A stretch of DNA of 64,000 nucleotides from Tumebacillus amylolyticus (GTDB lineage: Bacteria; Bacillota; Bacilli; Tumebacillales; Tumebacillaceae): assembly GCF_016722965.1 (NCBI RefSeq), contig NZ_JAEQNB010000002.1:372001-436000 (forward strand), read 5' to 3'. The position numbers were made by a program, and so were the translations under genes. This document shows positions 52,113 through 59,276 of this stretch, piece by piece (the first letter of the stretch is position 1; every line of letters starts with the position of its first letter). The notes under the pieces are model-generated. The model ran no database searches. It worked only from the letters and a program-made list of their open reading frames with translations, and was not told where the DNA came from.

Positions 52113-52895
52113 ATGACGACGCATCCGACCCCGGCTGCAGAACAGCCGAAAAATGAAGCCCTGATGACCCTGGAGGGCTGGTACGTTCTCCATGACTTCC
52201 GCAAGATCGACTGGGAAGCGTGGAAAATGGCTGATGAAGAAGACCGCCAAGCAGCGTTGGACGAGCTCCAATCCCTGCGTGCTTCTTGGACGCAAAACCA
52301 AGCAGACAAAAACGGCAGCACCGCTCATTACAGCATCATCGGTCACAAAGCGGACATGGTCTTCATGTTCCTGCGCCCGACTTTTGAAGAGCTGCAAGAA
52401 GTGGAGCTTGCGTTCAACAAAAGCAAGTTCGCCGACTTTACGATCCCGACCTATTCGTACGTGTCCGTGGTGGAACTCTCCAACTACGTCAACACGCCGG
52501 GCGAAGACCCGTACGCGAACCCGCAAGTCCGCGAGCGCCTCTACCCGGAACTGGCTCCGTACAAGCACATTTGCTTCTACCCGATGAACAAAAAGCGCTC
52601 CGGCGCTGACAACTGGTACTCTCTGACCATGGACGAGCGTCGCACCCTCATGCGTTCGCACGGCATGACCGGCCGCAAGTACGCAGGCAAGATCAAGCAG
52701 ATCATCACCGGCTCCGTCGGCTTCGACGAGTGGGAATGGGGCGTCACGCTGTTCTCCAACGATCCGGTGAACTTCAAGCACATCGTCTACGAGATGAGAT
52801 TCGACGAAGTCTCCGCGAAGTACGGCGAGTTCGGCGACTTCCTCGTGGGGAACTTGCTTGAGGATGATGCGCTGGTGAAAATGCTGGCGATCTAG
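52113..52895 (+). CDS. hemQ: HemQ, coproheme decarboxylase (chlorite dismutase family)
   Basis: This 260-aa enzyme oxidatively decarboxylates coproheme III to heme b, the last step of the Gram-positive heme route. The catalytic Tyr is expected in FYPMNKKR (Tyr156, next to Met158), and the proximal heme His in [14 protein letters not shown] (His183). The spacing between them matches Listeria HemQ. The ATG at 52113 follows GAGGGAG. Its product feeds the heme O/A enzymes encoded nearby. The 23 bp at 52819-52841 recur at 54099-54121. Confidence 0.95.
   Translation: MTTHPTPAAEQPKNEALMTLEGWYVLHDFRKIDWEAWKMADEEDRQAALDELQSLRASWTQNQADKNGSTAHYSIIGHKADMVFMFLRPTFEELQEVELAFNKSKFADFTIPTYSYVSVVELSNYVNTPGEDPYANPQVRERLYPELAPYKHICFYPMNKKRSGADNWYSLTMDERRTLMRSHGMTGRKYAGKIKQIITGSVGFDEWEWGVTLFSNDPVNFKHIVYEMRFDEVSAKYGEFGDFLVGNLLEDDALVKMLAI
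52819..52841 (+). repeat. 23-bp direct repeat, copy inside hemQ
   Basis: The sequence AGTACGGCGAGTTCGGCGAC plus TTC occurs here, within hemQ (KYGEFGDF), and exactly again at 54099-54121. The copies bracket an AT-richer segment with a recombinase remnant, as integration-site repeats would. Confidence 0.85.
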
Positions 52896-52985
52896 GTTTT
52901 TCGGGCTTTTTCTGAGCCCGAAACGCACGAACGTATCGTATTGAACTTTGGAATCGTCAGTACGATACGCTCCGAGCGTAGTTTG

Positions 52986-53019
52986 CACCCCTCGATGAAG
53001 GACATCGGAGGGGTTTTTT
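52986..53019 (+). terminator. Terminator downstream of hemQ
   Basis: ACCCCTC-GATG...CATC-g-GAGGGGT followed by T6. Nearer the gene, hairpin TTTCGGGCT/AGCCCGAAA (52899-52923) and the inverted repeat CGTATCGTA/TACGATACG (52936-52970) fill the rest of this gap. Confidence 0.75.
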
Positions 53020-53099
53020 CATGAACAAAAACGAATTGCAACCCGTAACCCGTCCTCACCGCCACGCACACCCACTGTACCTTTCAGCTAAGAAGATGG

Positions 53100-53330
53100 C
53101 TAGAGCACGAGGAGCTCTAACACCTGTTGCCTACGTCTCACCTCGTTGAAGAAGTCCGCGACTACACTATAATTTGGATTTCGTGATGATGTGTGATGAA
53201 GACTCTCATGCTTGACACTGGTATTCGCATCAACGAAGTTCTCTCTATTGAAAAGAGAACCACCGTTTTTTTTAATAATCAAATAGTTATCACCGACAGA
53301 AAATACGAAACATTCCAAGTTGAGTTATGA
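53100..53330 (+). pseudogene. Decayed tyrosine recombinase (integrase) fragment
   Basis: The plus strand reads HLVEEVRDYTIIWIS, then two stops, then in the same frame MKTLMLDTGIRINEVLSIEK followed by FFNNQIVITDRK and a stop. This is the start of the XerC/D-like catalytic domain: RDY-x-hydrophobics, then LDTGIRINEVLSI with the catalytic Arg. The catalytic His-x-x-Arg and Tyr regions are gone. Stops and lost ends show it is dead. Its base composition is AT-richer than its surroundings. It marks a former integrated element next to hemQ. Confidence 0.7.
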
Positions 53331-53386
53331 TAAAATGTAGTGAATGTATAACGTAGTTAACCCTTATGAACAAAGGAGAACTAAAA

Positions 53387-53962
53387 ATGAGAAAGCTCGT
53401 TCTATTTCTGCACGCATCACTTGACGGTTTTGTAGAAGGTCCGAACGGTGAAATGGACATTGGCTGGGTTTCCCATGATGCTGACATGGAGAAGCACGCG
53501 AAAGAGATTCTGAGTACTGCCGACACTGTCATATGGGGACGTGGGACTTATCAGATGATGCACAGTTACTGGACATCTGTGCCTTCGGACCCCTCATCTT
53601 CGCAGCATGAATTGGATCATGCCGAGTGGATCGAAAAGACAGCCAAAATCGTTTTTTCCACGTCGCTGGAGAAAGTCGAATGGAACAATTCCAGACTGGT
53701 GAAAGAAGATGTCGAGGAAGAGATCAAGAACCTCAAACAACAGCCAGGCAAGGATATGGTCATCCTCGGCAGTCCTAGGTTAGCACACTACCTTATGCAG
53801 CTTGATTTAATAGATGAGTATAAAATTACGGTTTCTCCCGTCCTGATCGGCAGCGGGCTGCCGTTATTCCAAGGTCTCAAGGAGAAGATCAATCTTAAAC
53901 TAATCGAAAACAAGACCTTTGATTCTGGAGCCATAGCCCTCGTTTACCAGACGATTAGATAG
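53387..53962 (+). CDS. Dihydrofolate reductase/RibD C-terminal family protein
   Basis: This 191-aa protein has the RibD_C/DHFR-like fold of YyaP/YwjB type: MRKLVLFLHASLDGFVEGPN at the start, ADTVIWGRGTYQMM in the middle and KDMVILGSPRLAHYLMQLDL near the end. NAD(P)H-dependent reduction is expected but the substrate is unknown; this family is not the housekeeping DHFR. AAAGGAG lies 8 nt before the ATG. Its AT-richer base use differs from its neighbours, consistent with transfer. Confidence 0.82.
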   Translation: MRKLVLFLHASLDGFVEGPNGEMDIGWVSHDADMEKHAKEILSTADTVIWGRGTYQMMHSYWTSVPSDPSSSQHELDHAEWIEKTAKIVFSTSLEKVEWNNSRLVKEDVEEEIKNLKQQPGKDMVILGSPRLAHYLMQLDLIDEYKITVSPVLIGSGLPLFQGLKEKINLKLIENKTFDSGAIALVYQTIR

Positions 53963-53967
53963 CTCAA

Positions 53968-53998
53968 TAAGCCGCCTCTTCAACGAGGCGGTTTTCTT
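53968..53998 (+). terminator. Terminator of the DHFR-like gene
   Basis: AAGCCGCCTC-ttcaac-GAGGCGGTTTTCTT stem-loop just after the stop. Confidence 0.8.
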
Positions 53999-54098
53999 AT
54001 CGTAAAGACCAACATCAGGATTTTGGCGGATGGATACAAGCGTATCGTTCAGATTGCGAATACGGTTTGATGTGAAAAATACGATTGCAACTCTGAGC

Positions 54099-54121
54099 AG
54101 TACGGCGAGTTCGGCGACTTC
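54099..54121 (+). repeat. 23-bp direct repeat, distal copy of the hemQ segment
   Basis: It is identical to hemQ 52819-52841 but is followed by GTGTGA, giving a stop. Just before it, at 54040-54095, is sequence resembling the CGTATCGT inverted-repeat region after hemQ, in swapped order. This gap (53999-54139) holds no gene. Confidence 0.85.
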
Positions 54122-54139
54122 GTGTGAACCACAATACGT

Positions 54140-54169
54140 ACACCACGGGTATGTCCTGTGGTGTTTTTT
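54140..54169 (+). terminator. Terminator-like hairpin before the truncated acetyltransferase ORF
   Basis: CACCACgGG/CCtGTGGTG stem followed by T6. Confidence 0.7.
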
Positions 54170-54190
54170 ATGTAAAGAAGGGGAATTTTG

Positions 54191-54340
54191 ATGAATCTGT
54201 ACGGCACTGCGATCTATATTCGAACGCTTGAACTCTCGGCCGCAGAAGCGATGTTGCGTTTGGAAGTGAGCAATCGGGGTCTCTTTTTGCGGGGGCCGTT
54301 GCAGAGCTGCTATGTGGGGATTTTTAACTTCGGGAGTTGA
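54191..54340 (+). pseudogene. Truncated GNAT acetyltransferase (N-terminal remnant, 49 codons)
   Basis: The ORF MNLYGTAIYIRTLELSAAEA continues MLRLEVSNRGLFLRGPLQS, resembling the first beta strand and helices of RimJ/YjcK-type N-acetyltransferases (I-x-IRTLx-x-x-DAEA-x-L-x-L-x-x-x-NR). It stops after 49 residues, before the acetyl-CoA site. GAAGGGGA precedes the ATG. Its stop codon overlaps the -35 of the MerR gene promoter. It could be a real small protein, but a broken acetyltransferase is more likely. Confidence 0.45.
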
Positions 54341-54367
54341 CCTTCACGTTACGTCAAGCTGTACAGT
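54337..54367 (+). promoter_or_regulatory. MerR-type promoter with 19-bp spacer
   Basis: TTGACC (54337-54342) and TACAGT (54362-54367) are 19 bp apart, with the dyad TTGAC...GTCAA and inner ACGT pairs between. This is the twisted-promoter layout activated by MerR-family proteins, suggesting autoregulation by the gene that follows. Confidence 0.7.
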
Positions 54368-54391
54368 GGAATTGTCAGGAGGCGATCACAC

Positions 54392-55156
54392 TTGGAATAT
54401 ACCGTGCAAAAGCTTGGCCAGTTAGCGGGGATCAGCACCAGGACGCTTCGGTATTATGACGAAATCGGCATCCTCAAGCCGACTCGAATCAACTCGTCGG
54501 GGTACCGGATTTATGGTCAGGCGGAAGTGGACTCCTTGCAACAAATCCTGTTCTACCGGGAGCTTGGGCTCAGTTTGGAAAGCATACGGGAGATCATCAC
54601 CGACCCTTCGTTTGACGGGACCCGAGCTCTACGAGACCACCGTGAACAACTCCTCGACAAACGAAAGCAATTAGACTTGCTGATTGCCAACGTGGAAAAA
54701 ACAATCGCATCGTCCGAAGGGAGAATTCACATGAGCGACCAAGAGAAATTCGAAGGTTTCAAGCAAAACATGATCGAGGAAAACGAACGAAAGTACGGCA
54801 AGGAAATTCGTGAAAAATACGGTGAGGACACCGTCAACAAGTCCAACGAAAAAGTAAAAAATATGACCCAAGAACAACACGCCGAAGTCACCCGCTTGGC
54901 AGAGGAACTTGCCACCACACTGGCAGATGCCTTCCAAACCGGAGATCCGGCAGGCGATCTCGCGCAAAAAGCGGCCGATCTGCACAAGCAATGGTTGATG
55001 TTCTACTGGGCGCAATACAGCAAGGAAGCCCATGCCGGACTTTCTCAAATGTATGTCGATGACGAACGCTTCCGAGCACACTACGATGCCAAACAACCGG
55101 GCACTGCCGAGTTCCTGCGGGATGCCATTCACATCTACACCGGGATGAAAAAGTAA
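54392..55156 (+). CDS. MerR-family regulator with TipAS antibiotic-binding domain (Mta/TipAL-like)
   Basis: This 254-aa protein has an N-terminal MerR winged helix (LGQLAGISTRTLRYYDEIGI then LKPTRINSSGYRIYG), a coiled-coil linker (about 80-110) and a C-terminal TipAS domain (EVTRLAEELATTLADAF, HKQWLMFYWAQYSKEAHAGL, TAEFLRDAIHIYTGMKK). TipAS proteins bind thiopeptide-type or other drugs and activate efflux genes. It starts at TTG after AGGAGG. Its own promoter has the 19-bp spacer typical of the family. The target gene is not obvious. Confidence 0.9.
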   Translation: MEYTVQKLGQLAGISTRTLRYYDEIGILKPTRINSSGYRIYGQAEVDSLQQILFYRELGLSLESIREIITDPSFDGTRALRDHREQLLDKRKQLDLLIANVEKTIASSEGRIHMSDQEKFEGFKQNMIEENERKYGKEIREKYGEDTVNKSNEKVKNMTQEQHAEVTRLAEELATTLADAFQTGDPAGDLAQKAADLHKQWLMFYWAQYSKEAHAGLSQMYVDDERFRAHYDAKQPGTAEFLRDAIHIYTGMKK

Positions 55157-55212
55157 GCGGCCCCCCTGCAAACGACACCTTCAATCGATACAGGAAGCAA
55201 GCCACTATGCTC

Positions 55213-55380
55213 AACAGATCGGAAGCCACCTTAGGTAGCCGGTCAGCAATCACTTTCATGACAGGTCGGAAACCTTTTTAGCTAAACGGGTCAGTAGCAA
55301 ACTCTATCATGACAGGTCGGAAACCTTTTTAGCTAGACGGGTCAGTAGCAATCCCCTTTCATGGTGGGTCGGAACCCCCT
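55213..55380. repeat. Tandem repeat array, about 51-bp units (two near-identical, two diverged)
   Basis: Units begin at about 55213, 55260, 55311 and 55363. The two central units share GACAGGTCGGAAACCTTTTT then AGCTA-x-ACGGGTCAGTAGC with one or two changes. The first is diverged (ACAGATCGGAAGCC, GGTCAG) and the last keeps only GGTCGGAA before merging into a terminator. Each unit could fold (GGT/ACC, GCTA/TAGC). The gap 55157-55505 holds only this array, the terminator and a promoter region. Confidence 0.8.
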
Positions 55381-55406
55381 CTTCACTTCTTGTGAAGGGG
55401 GGTTTT
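55372..55406 (+). terminator. Strong terminator at the end of the repeat array
   Basis: AACCCCCTCTTCAC/GTGAAGGGGGGTT with a short loop, followed by T4. It ends transcription of the MerR gene and the repeats. Confidence 0.8.
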
Positions 55407-55505
55407 ATCATGGAATTATGAGGGCATGGCTATAGGTGATTTTGTGGATTGTGTGTATGATAGAGGAAATGACTGGAAAAGTGTAGGTTGAGGTGTGACG
55501 GACTG

Positions 55506-55976
55506 ATGAAAAACGTTTTGCGTGCGTGTGGGTCTGGTTTGGCTGTTGGGTTTCTGCATGTGCTGCTCTTGATCTTGATCTGGTTCGGCTACTTTTTTGG
55601 GAGTTTGATCGGGGGCATGATCTTGTTTTCCGCTACGGGTGATGCGCTGTTTGCAAACAGGACGGCTCCTTTGGTGGTTGCGGGGTTGGTCTATCTCGGT
55701 TATGTCTTCGTCTGGTACATGATCTGGCTGTTGCAATTCGAGAATGGCAAGATCTCCTTTTTCTATTCGAAGTTGGGGTTTGCTCTCGTTCCTCTGGTGG
55801 TTGCGTTGGCGCTTTATCAGCCGGTCGATCCTGCGCAAGCTACGATGGCCATCCTCGACGTGCCCGACGAATTGATCAGAAGTTCTTTGCTTACAGCTCT
55901 CGTCCTGCTGCCGCTCTACTCAATCGGTCTGGTTCGATTTGTCCTCCCGAAAACTAAAAAAACCTCCATCTCATGA
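55506..55976 (+). CDS. Polytopic membrane protein (156 aa), unknown
   Basis: I do not recognise the family. Four to five hydrophobic segments fill the protein: GLAVGFLHVLLLILIWFGYF, APLVVAGLVYLGYVFVWYMI, LGFALVPLVVALALY and LLTALVLLPLYSIGLVRFVL. GAGGTG lies 12 nt before the ATG at 55506. It lies between two terminators as a single gene. Confidence 0.7.
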   Translation: MKNVLRACGSGLAVGFLHVLLLILIWFGYFFGSLIGGMILFSATGDALFANRTAPLVVAGLVYLGYVFVWYMIWLLQFENGKISFFYSKLGFALVPLVVALALYQPVDPAQATMAILDVPDELIRSSLLTALVLLPLYSIGLVRFVLPKTKKTSIS

Positions 55977-55997
55977 GCGAGAGAAGGAGGTTTTTTT
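55955..55997. terminator. Bidirectional terminator between the membrane protein and DMT transporter genes
   Basis: A7, stem ACCTCCaTCTC/GAGAgaAGGAGGT, then T7. Confidence 0.85.
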
Positions 55998-56000
55998 CAA

Positions 56001-56894
56001 TCATTCCCTGATGACAAACAAGACCCCGGAGAGAATCAAGAAGCTCCCCACCCAAAACAGGAAGCCCACCTGCTCACCCAAGATCAACCACCCGAGCATT
56101 GTCCCCACGAGCGGTTGGAAAAAGAAATACAGCCCGCCACTCCCAGCCTCCACCATCTGCAACCCTTGGTTCCAGAGCAAAAAAGCGCCCGCCGTCGAAA
56201 CGGTCCCCAGATACAAGAGCCCGAAGATCACACTCGGCTCAAACACAGGATGGAAGTCAAACGAAGACAGTTGATACAGCGAGTACGGTGACATAAAAAC
56301 AAACGCGACGAGAATCGCATAGGTCGTGATCACCACTTGAGGATAGTCGCTCGGCACGCGCTTGACCAACACGGACATCAGCGCCCACGTCAACGCGGCG
56401 AGAAACAAAATCGCTCCCCCAAGCAGGATGCCGCTGCCAAACCCGCTCTGCGCATCGCTCCCGTTTCCAAAGACGATCAGCAAGACCCCGACCGTCGCCA
56501 AACAAACGGACAATCCCTTGCGCCAATTCACTTTCTCTTGCAACAAGAACCGGGCAAACACCACCATAAACGCCGGCGTCGCCGAGGTAATCACAGCGCC
56601 CATCTGCGCAGACGAGAGCTTCGTGCCGATAAATTGCGCGGTGATCGACAAGAGATAGCCGATCAGCCCGATCGCCAACACCAGCGGTATGTCCTGCTTG
56701 CGAATCTTCCACGATTGCCGTGAGACCAGCCCCATGACAACCAGCGTCACCGACGCGATCAGATAGCGAATCCACACCAATTCAAATGGCGGTATAACTT
56801 CCAGCACGATCTTGCTCACCACGTACGTGCCTCCCCAGATGCCGGCGGCCAAGGCCAAGTACAGGGAGCCAAGATAGCGTTTTGAATTTGACAT
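56001..56894 (-). CDS. DMT-superfamily (EamA) transporter
   Basis: This 297-aa inner membrane protein has ten hydrophobic segments in two EamA halves (LAAGIWGGTYVVSKIVLEVI and LFLAALTWALMSVLVKRVPS). It is probably an exporter of amino acids, metabolites or a toxic compound. GGAGGG lies at the start, and that site can be masked by an upstream CTCCGTT. A 17-aa leader peptide gene lies in the 5' region, suggesting attenuation by translation. Confidence 0.9.
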   Translation of the reverse strand: MSNSKRYLGSLYLALAAGIWGGTYVVSKIVLEVIPPFELVWIRYLIASVTLVVMGLVSRQSWKIRKQDIPLVLAIGLIGYLLSITAQFIGTKLSSAQMGAVITSATPAFMVVFARFLLQEKVNWRKGLSVCLATVGVLLIVFGNGSDAQSGFGSGILLGGAILFLAALTWALMSVLVKRVPSDYPQVVITTYAILVAFVFMSPYSLYQLSSFDFHPVFEPSVIFGLLYLGTVSTAGAFLLWNQGLQMVEAGSGGLYFFFQPLVGTMLGWLILGEQVGFLFWVGSFLILSGVLFVIRE

Positions 56895-56904
56895 AAGTAG
56901 TAGT

Positions 56905-56969
56905 CCCTCCGTTTTTTCAGGTCAGCTCCATCAGCTACCTAACGGAGAAAAAATGCCTCCCTCCGTTAG
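56905..56969 (-). promoter_or_regulatory. Attenuator-like region: three ACGGAG elements between leader peptide and DMT transporter
   Basis: On the minus strand arm A (CTAACGGAG, 56969-56961) contains the leader stop codon. Arm B (CTCCGTTAG, 56947-56939) can pair with A over 9 bp, or with arm C (AAACGGAGGG, 56914-56905) over 7 bp. Arm C holds the transporter Shine-Dalgarno. A ribosome at the leader stop would block A and let B cover C. This is the logic of erm/cat-type translational attenuation. Confidence 0.6.
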
Positions 56970-57019
56970 CGGCGGTCGGCTTTCGGGACGTCATTTTCAA
57001 ACAGCGGTTTGAGAAACAT
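56966..57019 (-). CDS. 17-aa leader peptide of the DMT transporter gene
   Basis: The ORF encodes MFLKPLFENDVPKADRR and starts 9 nt after GGAGG. A TATAAT -10 lies at 57060-57055. The peptide ends within arm A of the attenuator hairpin. Its C-terminal ADRR and inner FLKPLF are possible stall sites. I know of no named leader with this sequence. Confidence 0.6.
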   Translation of the reverse strand: MFLKPLFENDVPKADRR

Positions 57020-57054
57020 GGGGTCTCACCTCCGAACTTGCTCTCCATGATCCT

Positions 57055-57060
57055 ATTATA
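57055..57060 (-). promoter_or_regulatory. -10 box of the leader peptide/DMT transcript
   Basis: A perfect TATAAT on the minus strand, about 36 nt upstream of the leader ATG. The -35 is not clear. It lies just after the anti-sigma gene stop, so readthrough from that operon is also possible. Confidence 0.5.
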
Positions 57061-57080
57061 CGAAAATTCCTGCTACTTAC

Positions 57081-57917
57081 CTAGCGCTTCTGAATCGTCT
57101 CGGCGATCTTCAACAGGTCTTGCGTGCTGAGGAACGGCGAGAAAATCTGATAAAACACTCCGTTTATCTCCGCCGTGATCGCGTGCGCCCCTACTTTCGC
57201 CCAGAGGAACGGTCCCGCCTGCGCCTCGCCGGAGAACACGTAGTGGCCGACGTTGCTTTTCGCCTGGTCCTTCATCGAGCTGTCGGGGGTTGCCAAGAAA
57301 TACACGGTGTCCGTCTGGTTCGACGTCTCTCCGGCCATCGTGTATTCCAACTCGACCATCTGGTACATGAACTTCTCATCGCCGCCGATCAGCGACGTCG
57401 AATCCAATTGCAGCCGCTTGTCACCCAACTCCAAGAGCGGAAAACCAACTTGCGTATAGATGTTCGCAAGCGCCGCATATGCTTGGTCGCGGTCGTGCTC
57501 CACATCGGTCACCGGGCGCTCCACTGCCTGCTCCGGCGTCTTCGGATGATCCTGACTTTGCGAGAAAAACGCCGACACTTCGTGCTTCACCGCTTTTCCC
57601 GAATCGGTCCAGTTCAGAAACGCCGTGCCTGCAATGATCAGCACCGAAGCCGCGACCGCCACTCCGCGCCACCAGACGTCCATGCGGCGTTTTTGCTCCG
57701 CTTCTTCCAGACGATGCAAGGTTTGCGAGAGGATATCTCGGTGTGCGACCTGCACTTGCAACGCGCCGATGTCTCCGAACAACGCCCCAAACTCCCGAAA
57801 CTCTCGGTCGCAATGGACACAGCCGCTCAGATGAGCGTGCAGCATCGTCTCTTCCTCCGCTACCAGTTCTCCGTCATAATACCGCTGAATCATGAACTCC
57901 ATCTCTGCGCACGACAT
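57081..57917 (-). CDS. Anti-sigma factor with zinc-finger (zf-HC2) domain
   Basis: This 278-aa protein has the ZAS motif HAHLSGCVHC (His-x3-Cys-x2-Cys) near residue 30, a membrane segment (GVAVAASVLIIAGTAFLNW) and an extracellular part of about 170 residues, with a beta-rich C-terminal domain (NVGHYVFSGEAQAGPFLWAK). It would bind the ECF sigma factor encoded directly upstream. The ATG at 57917 was preferred over a GTG at 57929 that lies too close to GGAG. Confidence 0.85.
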   Translation of the reverse strand: MSCAEMEFMIQRYYDGELVAEEETMLHAHLSGCVHCDREFREFGALFGDIGALQVQVAHRDILSQTLHRLEEAEQKRRMDVWWRGVAVAASVLIIAGTAFLNWTDSGKAVKHEVSAFFSQSQDHPKTPEQAVERPVTDVEHDRDQAYAALANIYTQVGFPLLELGDKRLQLDSTSLIGGDEKFMYQMVELEYTMAGETSNQTDTVYFLATPDSSMKDQAKSNVGHYVFSGEAQAGPFLWAKVGAHAITAEINGVFYQIFSPFLSTQDLLKIAETIQKR

Positions 57918-57921
57918 CCTC

Positions 57922-58446
57922 TCACTCACCTCCGTGTAGCAAACTTTTCAACTTCTGGCGCGTGCGGTAGAGCCGCGAACGCACATGGGCTTCCGTGACC
58001 TCCATCGTCGCCGCGACTTCCGTATAAGACAATTGCTGCAAATGACGCAACACGAAAATCTCGCGGTCCTCCGTGTTCAACTTCATAATCTCCCGCCGCA
58101 AGTCGTCCAAGCGACTGCGTGTCGCCACCGTCTCTTCCACAGACGGCGAGTAGTCGACGAAGGATTCGTCGAGCGGCACCGTGACGCGACGCTTTTTCCG
58201 AAGAGCATCGCGGTAGGTGTTCAGCACGACCGAATAAACCCAGGTGCGGAAGGAACTGTTGCCTTTGTATTGGTGCAGGGAACGGCAGATCTTCCACAGT
58301 GCGTCCTGCGCAACGTCTTCGCCGTCCATCTTGCTCCCGGTCAGGTAATAGGCGGTTTGGAACACATACGGTTCGATCATCCGCAACAACTCGGCCATCG
58401 ACGAACGGCTCGCCAGCGCGTCGGCCACCAGATCTTGCTCTTTCAT
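57922..58446 (-). CDS. ECF RNA polymerase sigma factor
   Basis: This 174-aa SigW/SigY-like factor has region 2 (MIEPYVFQTAYYLTGSKMDG then EDVAQDALWKIC) and region 4 (LSYTEVAATMEVTEAHVRSR). GAGGAGG precedes the ATG. It is followed directly by its zinc-finger anti-sigma gene. No clear autoregulated ECF promoter was seen upstream. Confidence 0.92.
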   Translation of the reverse strand: MKEQDLVADALASRSSMAELLRMIEPYVFQTAYYLTGSKMDGEDVAQDALWKICRSLHQYKGNSSFRTWVYSVVLNTYRDALRKKRRVTVPLDESFVDYSPSVEETVATRSRLDDLRREIMKLNTEDREIFVLRHLQQLSYTEVAATMEVTEAHVRSRLYRTRQKLKSLLHGGE

Positions 58447-58502
58447 CCCCTTGCCTCCTCTGTCTCTCCCGGTTCTCTATACCCTTTTAGACGTGCGTTC
58501 GC

Positions 58503-58544
58503 AAAAAAAGTTGAAGCCCGCCCGTGCGGACTTCAACTTTTTTT
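58503..58544. terminator. Bidirectional terminator between the sigma and acetyltransferase genes
   Basis: A7, stem GTTGAAGcCCGC/GCGGaCTTCAAC, T7. Confidence 0.85.
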
Positions 58545-59081
58545 CCACTCTGATGCCAGTTTGGAGTAAACGATGTGATCGACCCAGTGGTCGTACAGCC
58601 ATTCGCGCTGGCGAAGCACGCCTTCGCGGGTGAAGCCGAGGCGTTCGGCGACGGCTTGGCTCTTGTAGTTCTCCGTCGCGACTTTGATTTCGACGCGGTT
58701 CAAGTTGTAGACTTCAAACGCCAGCTTGCAGAGTGCGTCTGTGGCGAGCGTCATCAGTCCCAGACCCGTGTATTCCTGACCGAGCCAGTAGCCGATGCTC
58801 GTCATGCGGTTGCCCCAGTCGATCCCGTGGAACCCGACGACGCCGGCGATCTTGCCTTCCCAGAGGATGGCGAACTGCCCGCCTTGGTTGTCGGACACTT
58901 GGCGACGCGCCATTTTGATAAACGTCAAAGAGTCGAATGACGTGCGGTTGTTGTCCACAAACGGCAACCATTCCCGCAAGTGGGCTCGGTTGCGGTCGAG
59001 CAACTCGTACATCTCCTGTGCGTCTTGCTCTTCGAACAATCGTAATTCTGCGCTTTCTCTCAACGTGTAACGAAACAACAT
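58533..59081 (-). CDS. GNAT N-acetyltransferase, RimL/RimJ-type
   Basis: This 182-aa protein matches the ribosomal-protein-serine acetyltransferase group: LRLFEEQDAQEMYELLDRNR near the start, IGYWLGQEYTGLGLMTLATD with the acetyl-CoA Q/R-x-x-G-like loop, and NLNRVEIKVATENYKSQAVA. The substrate is unknown (ribosomal protein or small molecule). AAGGAGGG precedes the ATG. It is monocistronic. Confidence 0.88.
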   Translation of the reverse strand: MLFRYTLRESAELRLFEEQDAQEMYELLDRNRAHLREWLPFVDNNRTSFDSLTFIKMARRQVSDNQGGQFAILWEGKIAGVVGFHGIDWGNRMTSIGYWLGQEYTGLGLMTLATDALCKLAFEVYNLNRVEIKVATENYKSQAVAERLGFTREGVLRQREWLYDHWVDHIVYSKLASEWKKS

Positions 59082-59194
59082 ACCCGTTCCCTCCTTGTAC
59101 TGGTTCTACCAATTCCAGAGGGAGGGAGGAAATCCCTTTTTTTTGACGAAGGACTTTTAGATACCAATTGCTACCATGAGGAGCTGACGAGACG

Positions 59195-59275
59195 ATGTAT
59201 GAAGCATCTGTACAACCAAGGAAAAACCCCGACCAAGTCGCCGAAGAGCTGAAAAGCAAAGGCGCGGTGGCGTAG
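59195..59275 (+). CDS. 26-aa upstream ORF coupled to the GNAT gene
   Basis: The ORF MYEASVQPRKNPDQVAEELK then SKGAVA has GAGGAG 11 nt upstream, and its TAG ends 1 nt before the GNAT ATG. The GNAT gene itself has no good ribosome site, so translation of this ORF probably delivers ribosomes to it. I do not recognise the peptide. Confidence 0.45.
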   Translation: MYEASVQPRKNPDQVAEELKSKGAVA

Positions 59276-59276
59276 C

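Noticed and set aside
52936-52970. CGTATCGTA/TACGATACG inverted repeat as a transposon end
   Set aside because: No transposase or second matching end; it may only be a hairpin or part of the attachment region.
55213-55380. CRISPR array
   Set aside because: Units are nearly identical along their whole length, with no variable spacers, and no cas genes are present.
55213-55976. Type III toxin-antitoxin system (repeat RNA, terminator, toxin)
   Set aside because: The repeats-terminator-gene order is similar, but the following gene encodes a polytopic membrane protein, not a ToxN-like RNase, and it has its own spacing from the array.
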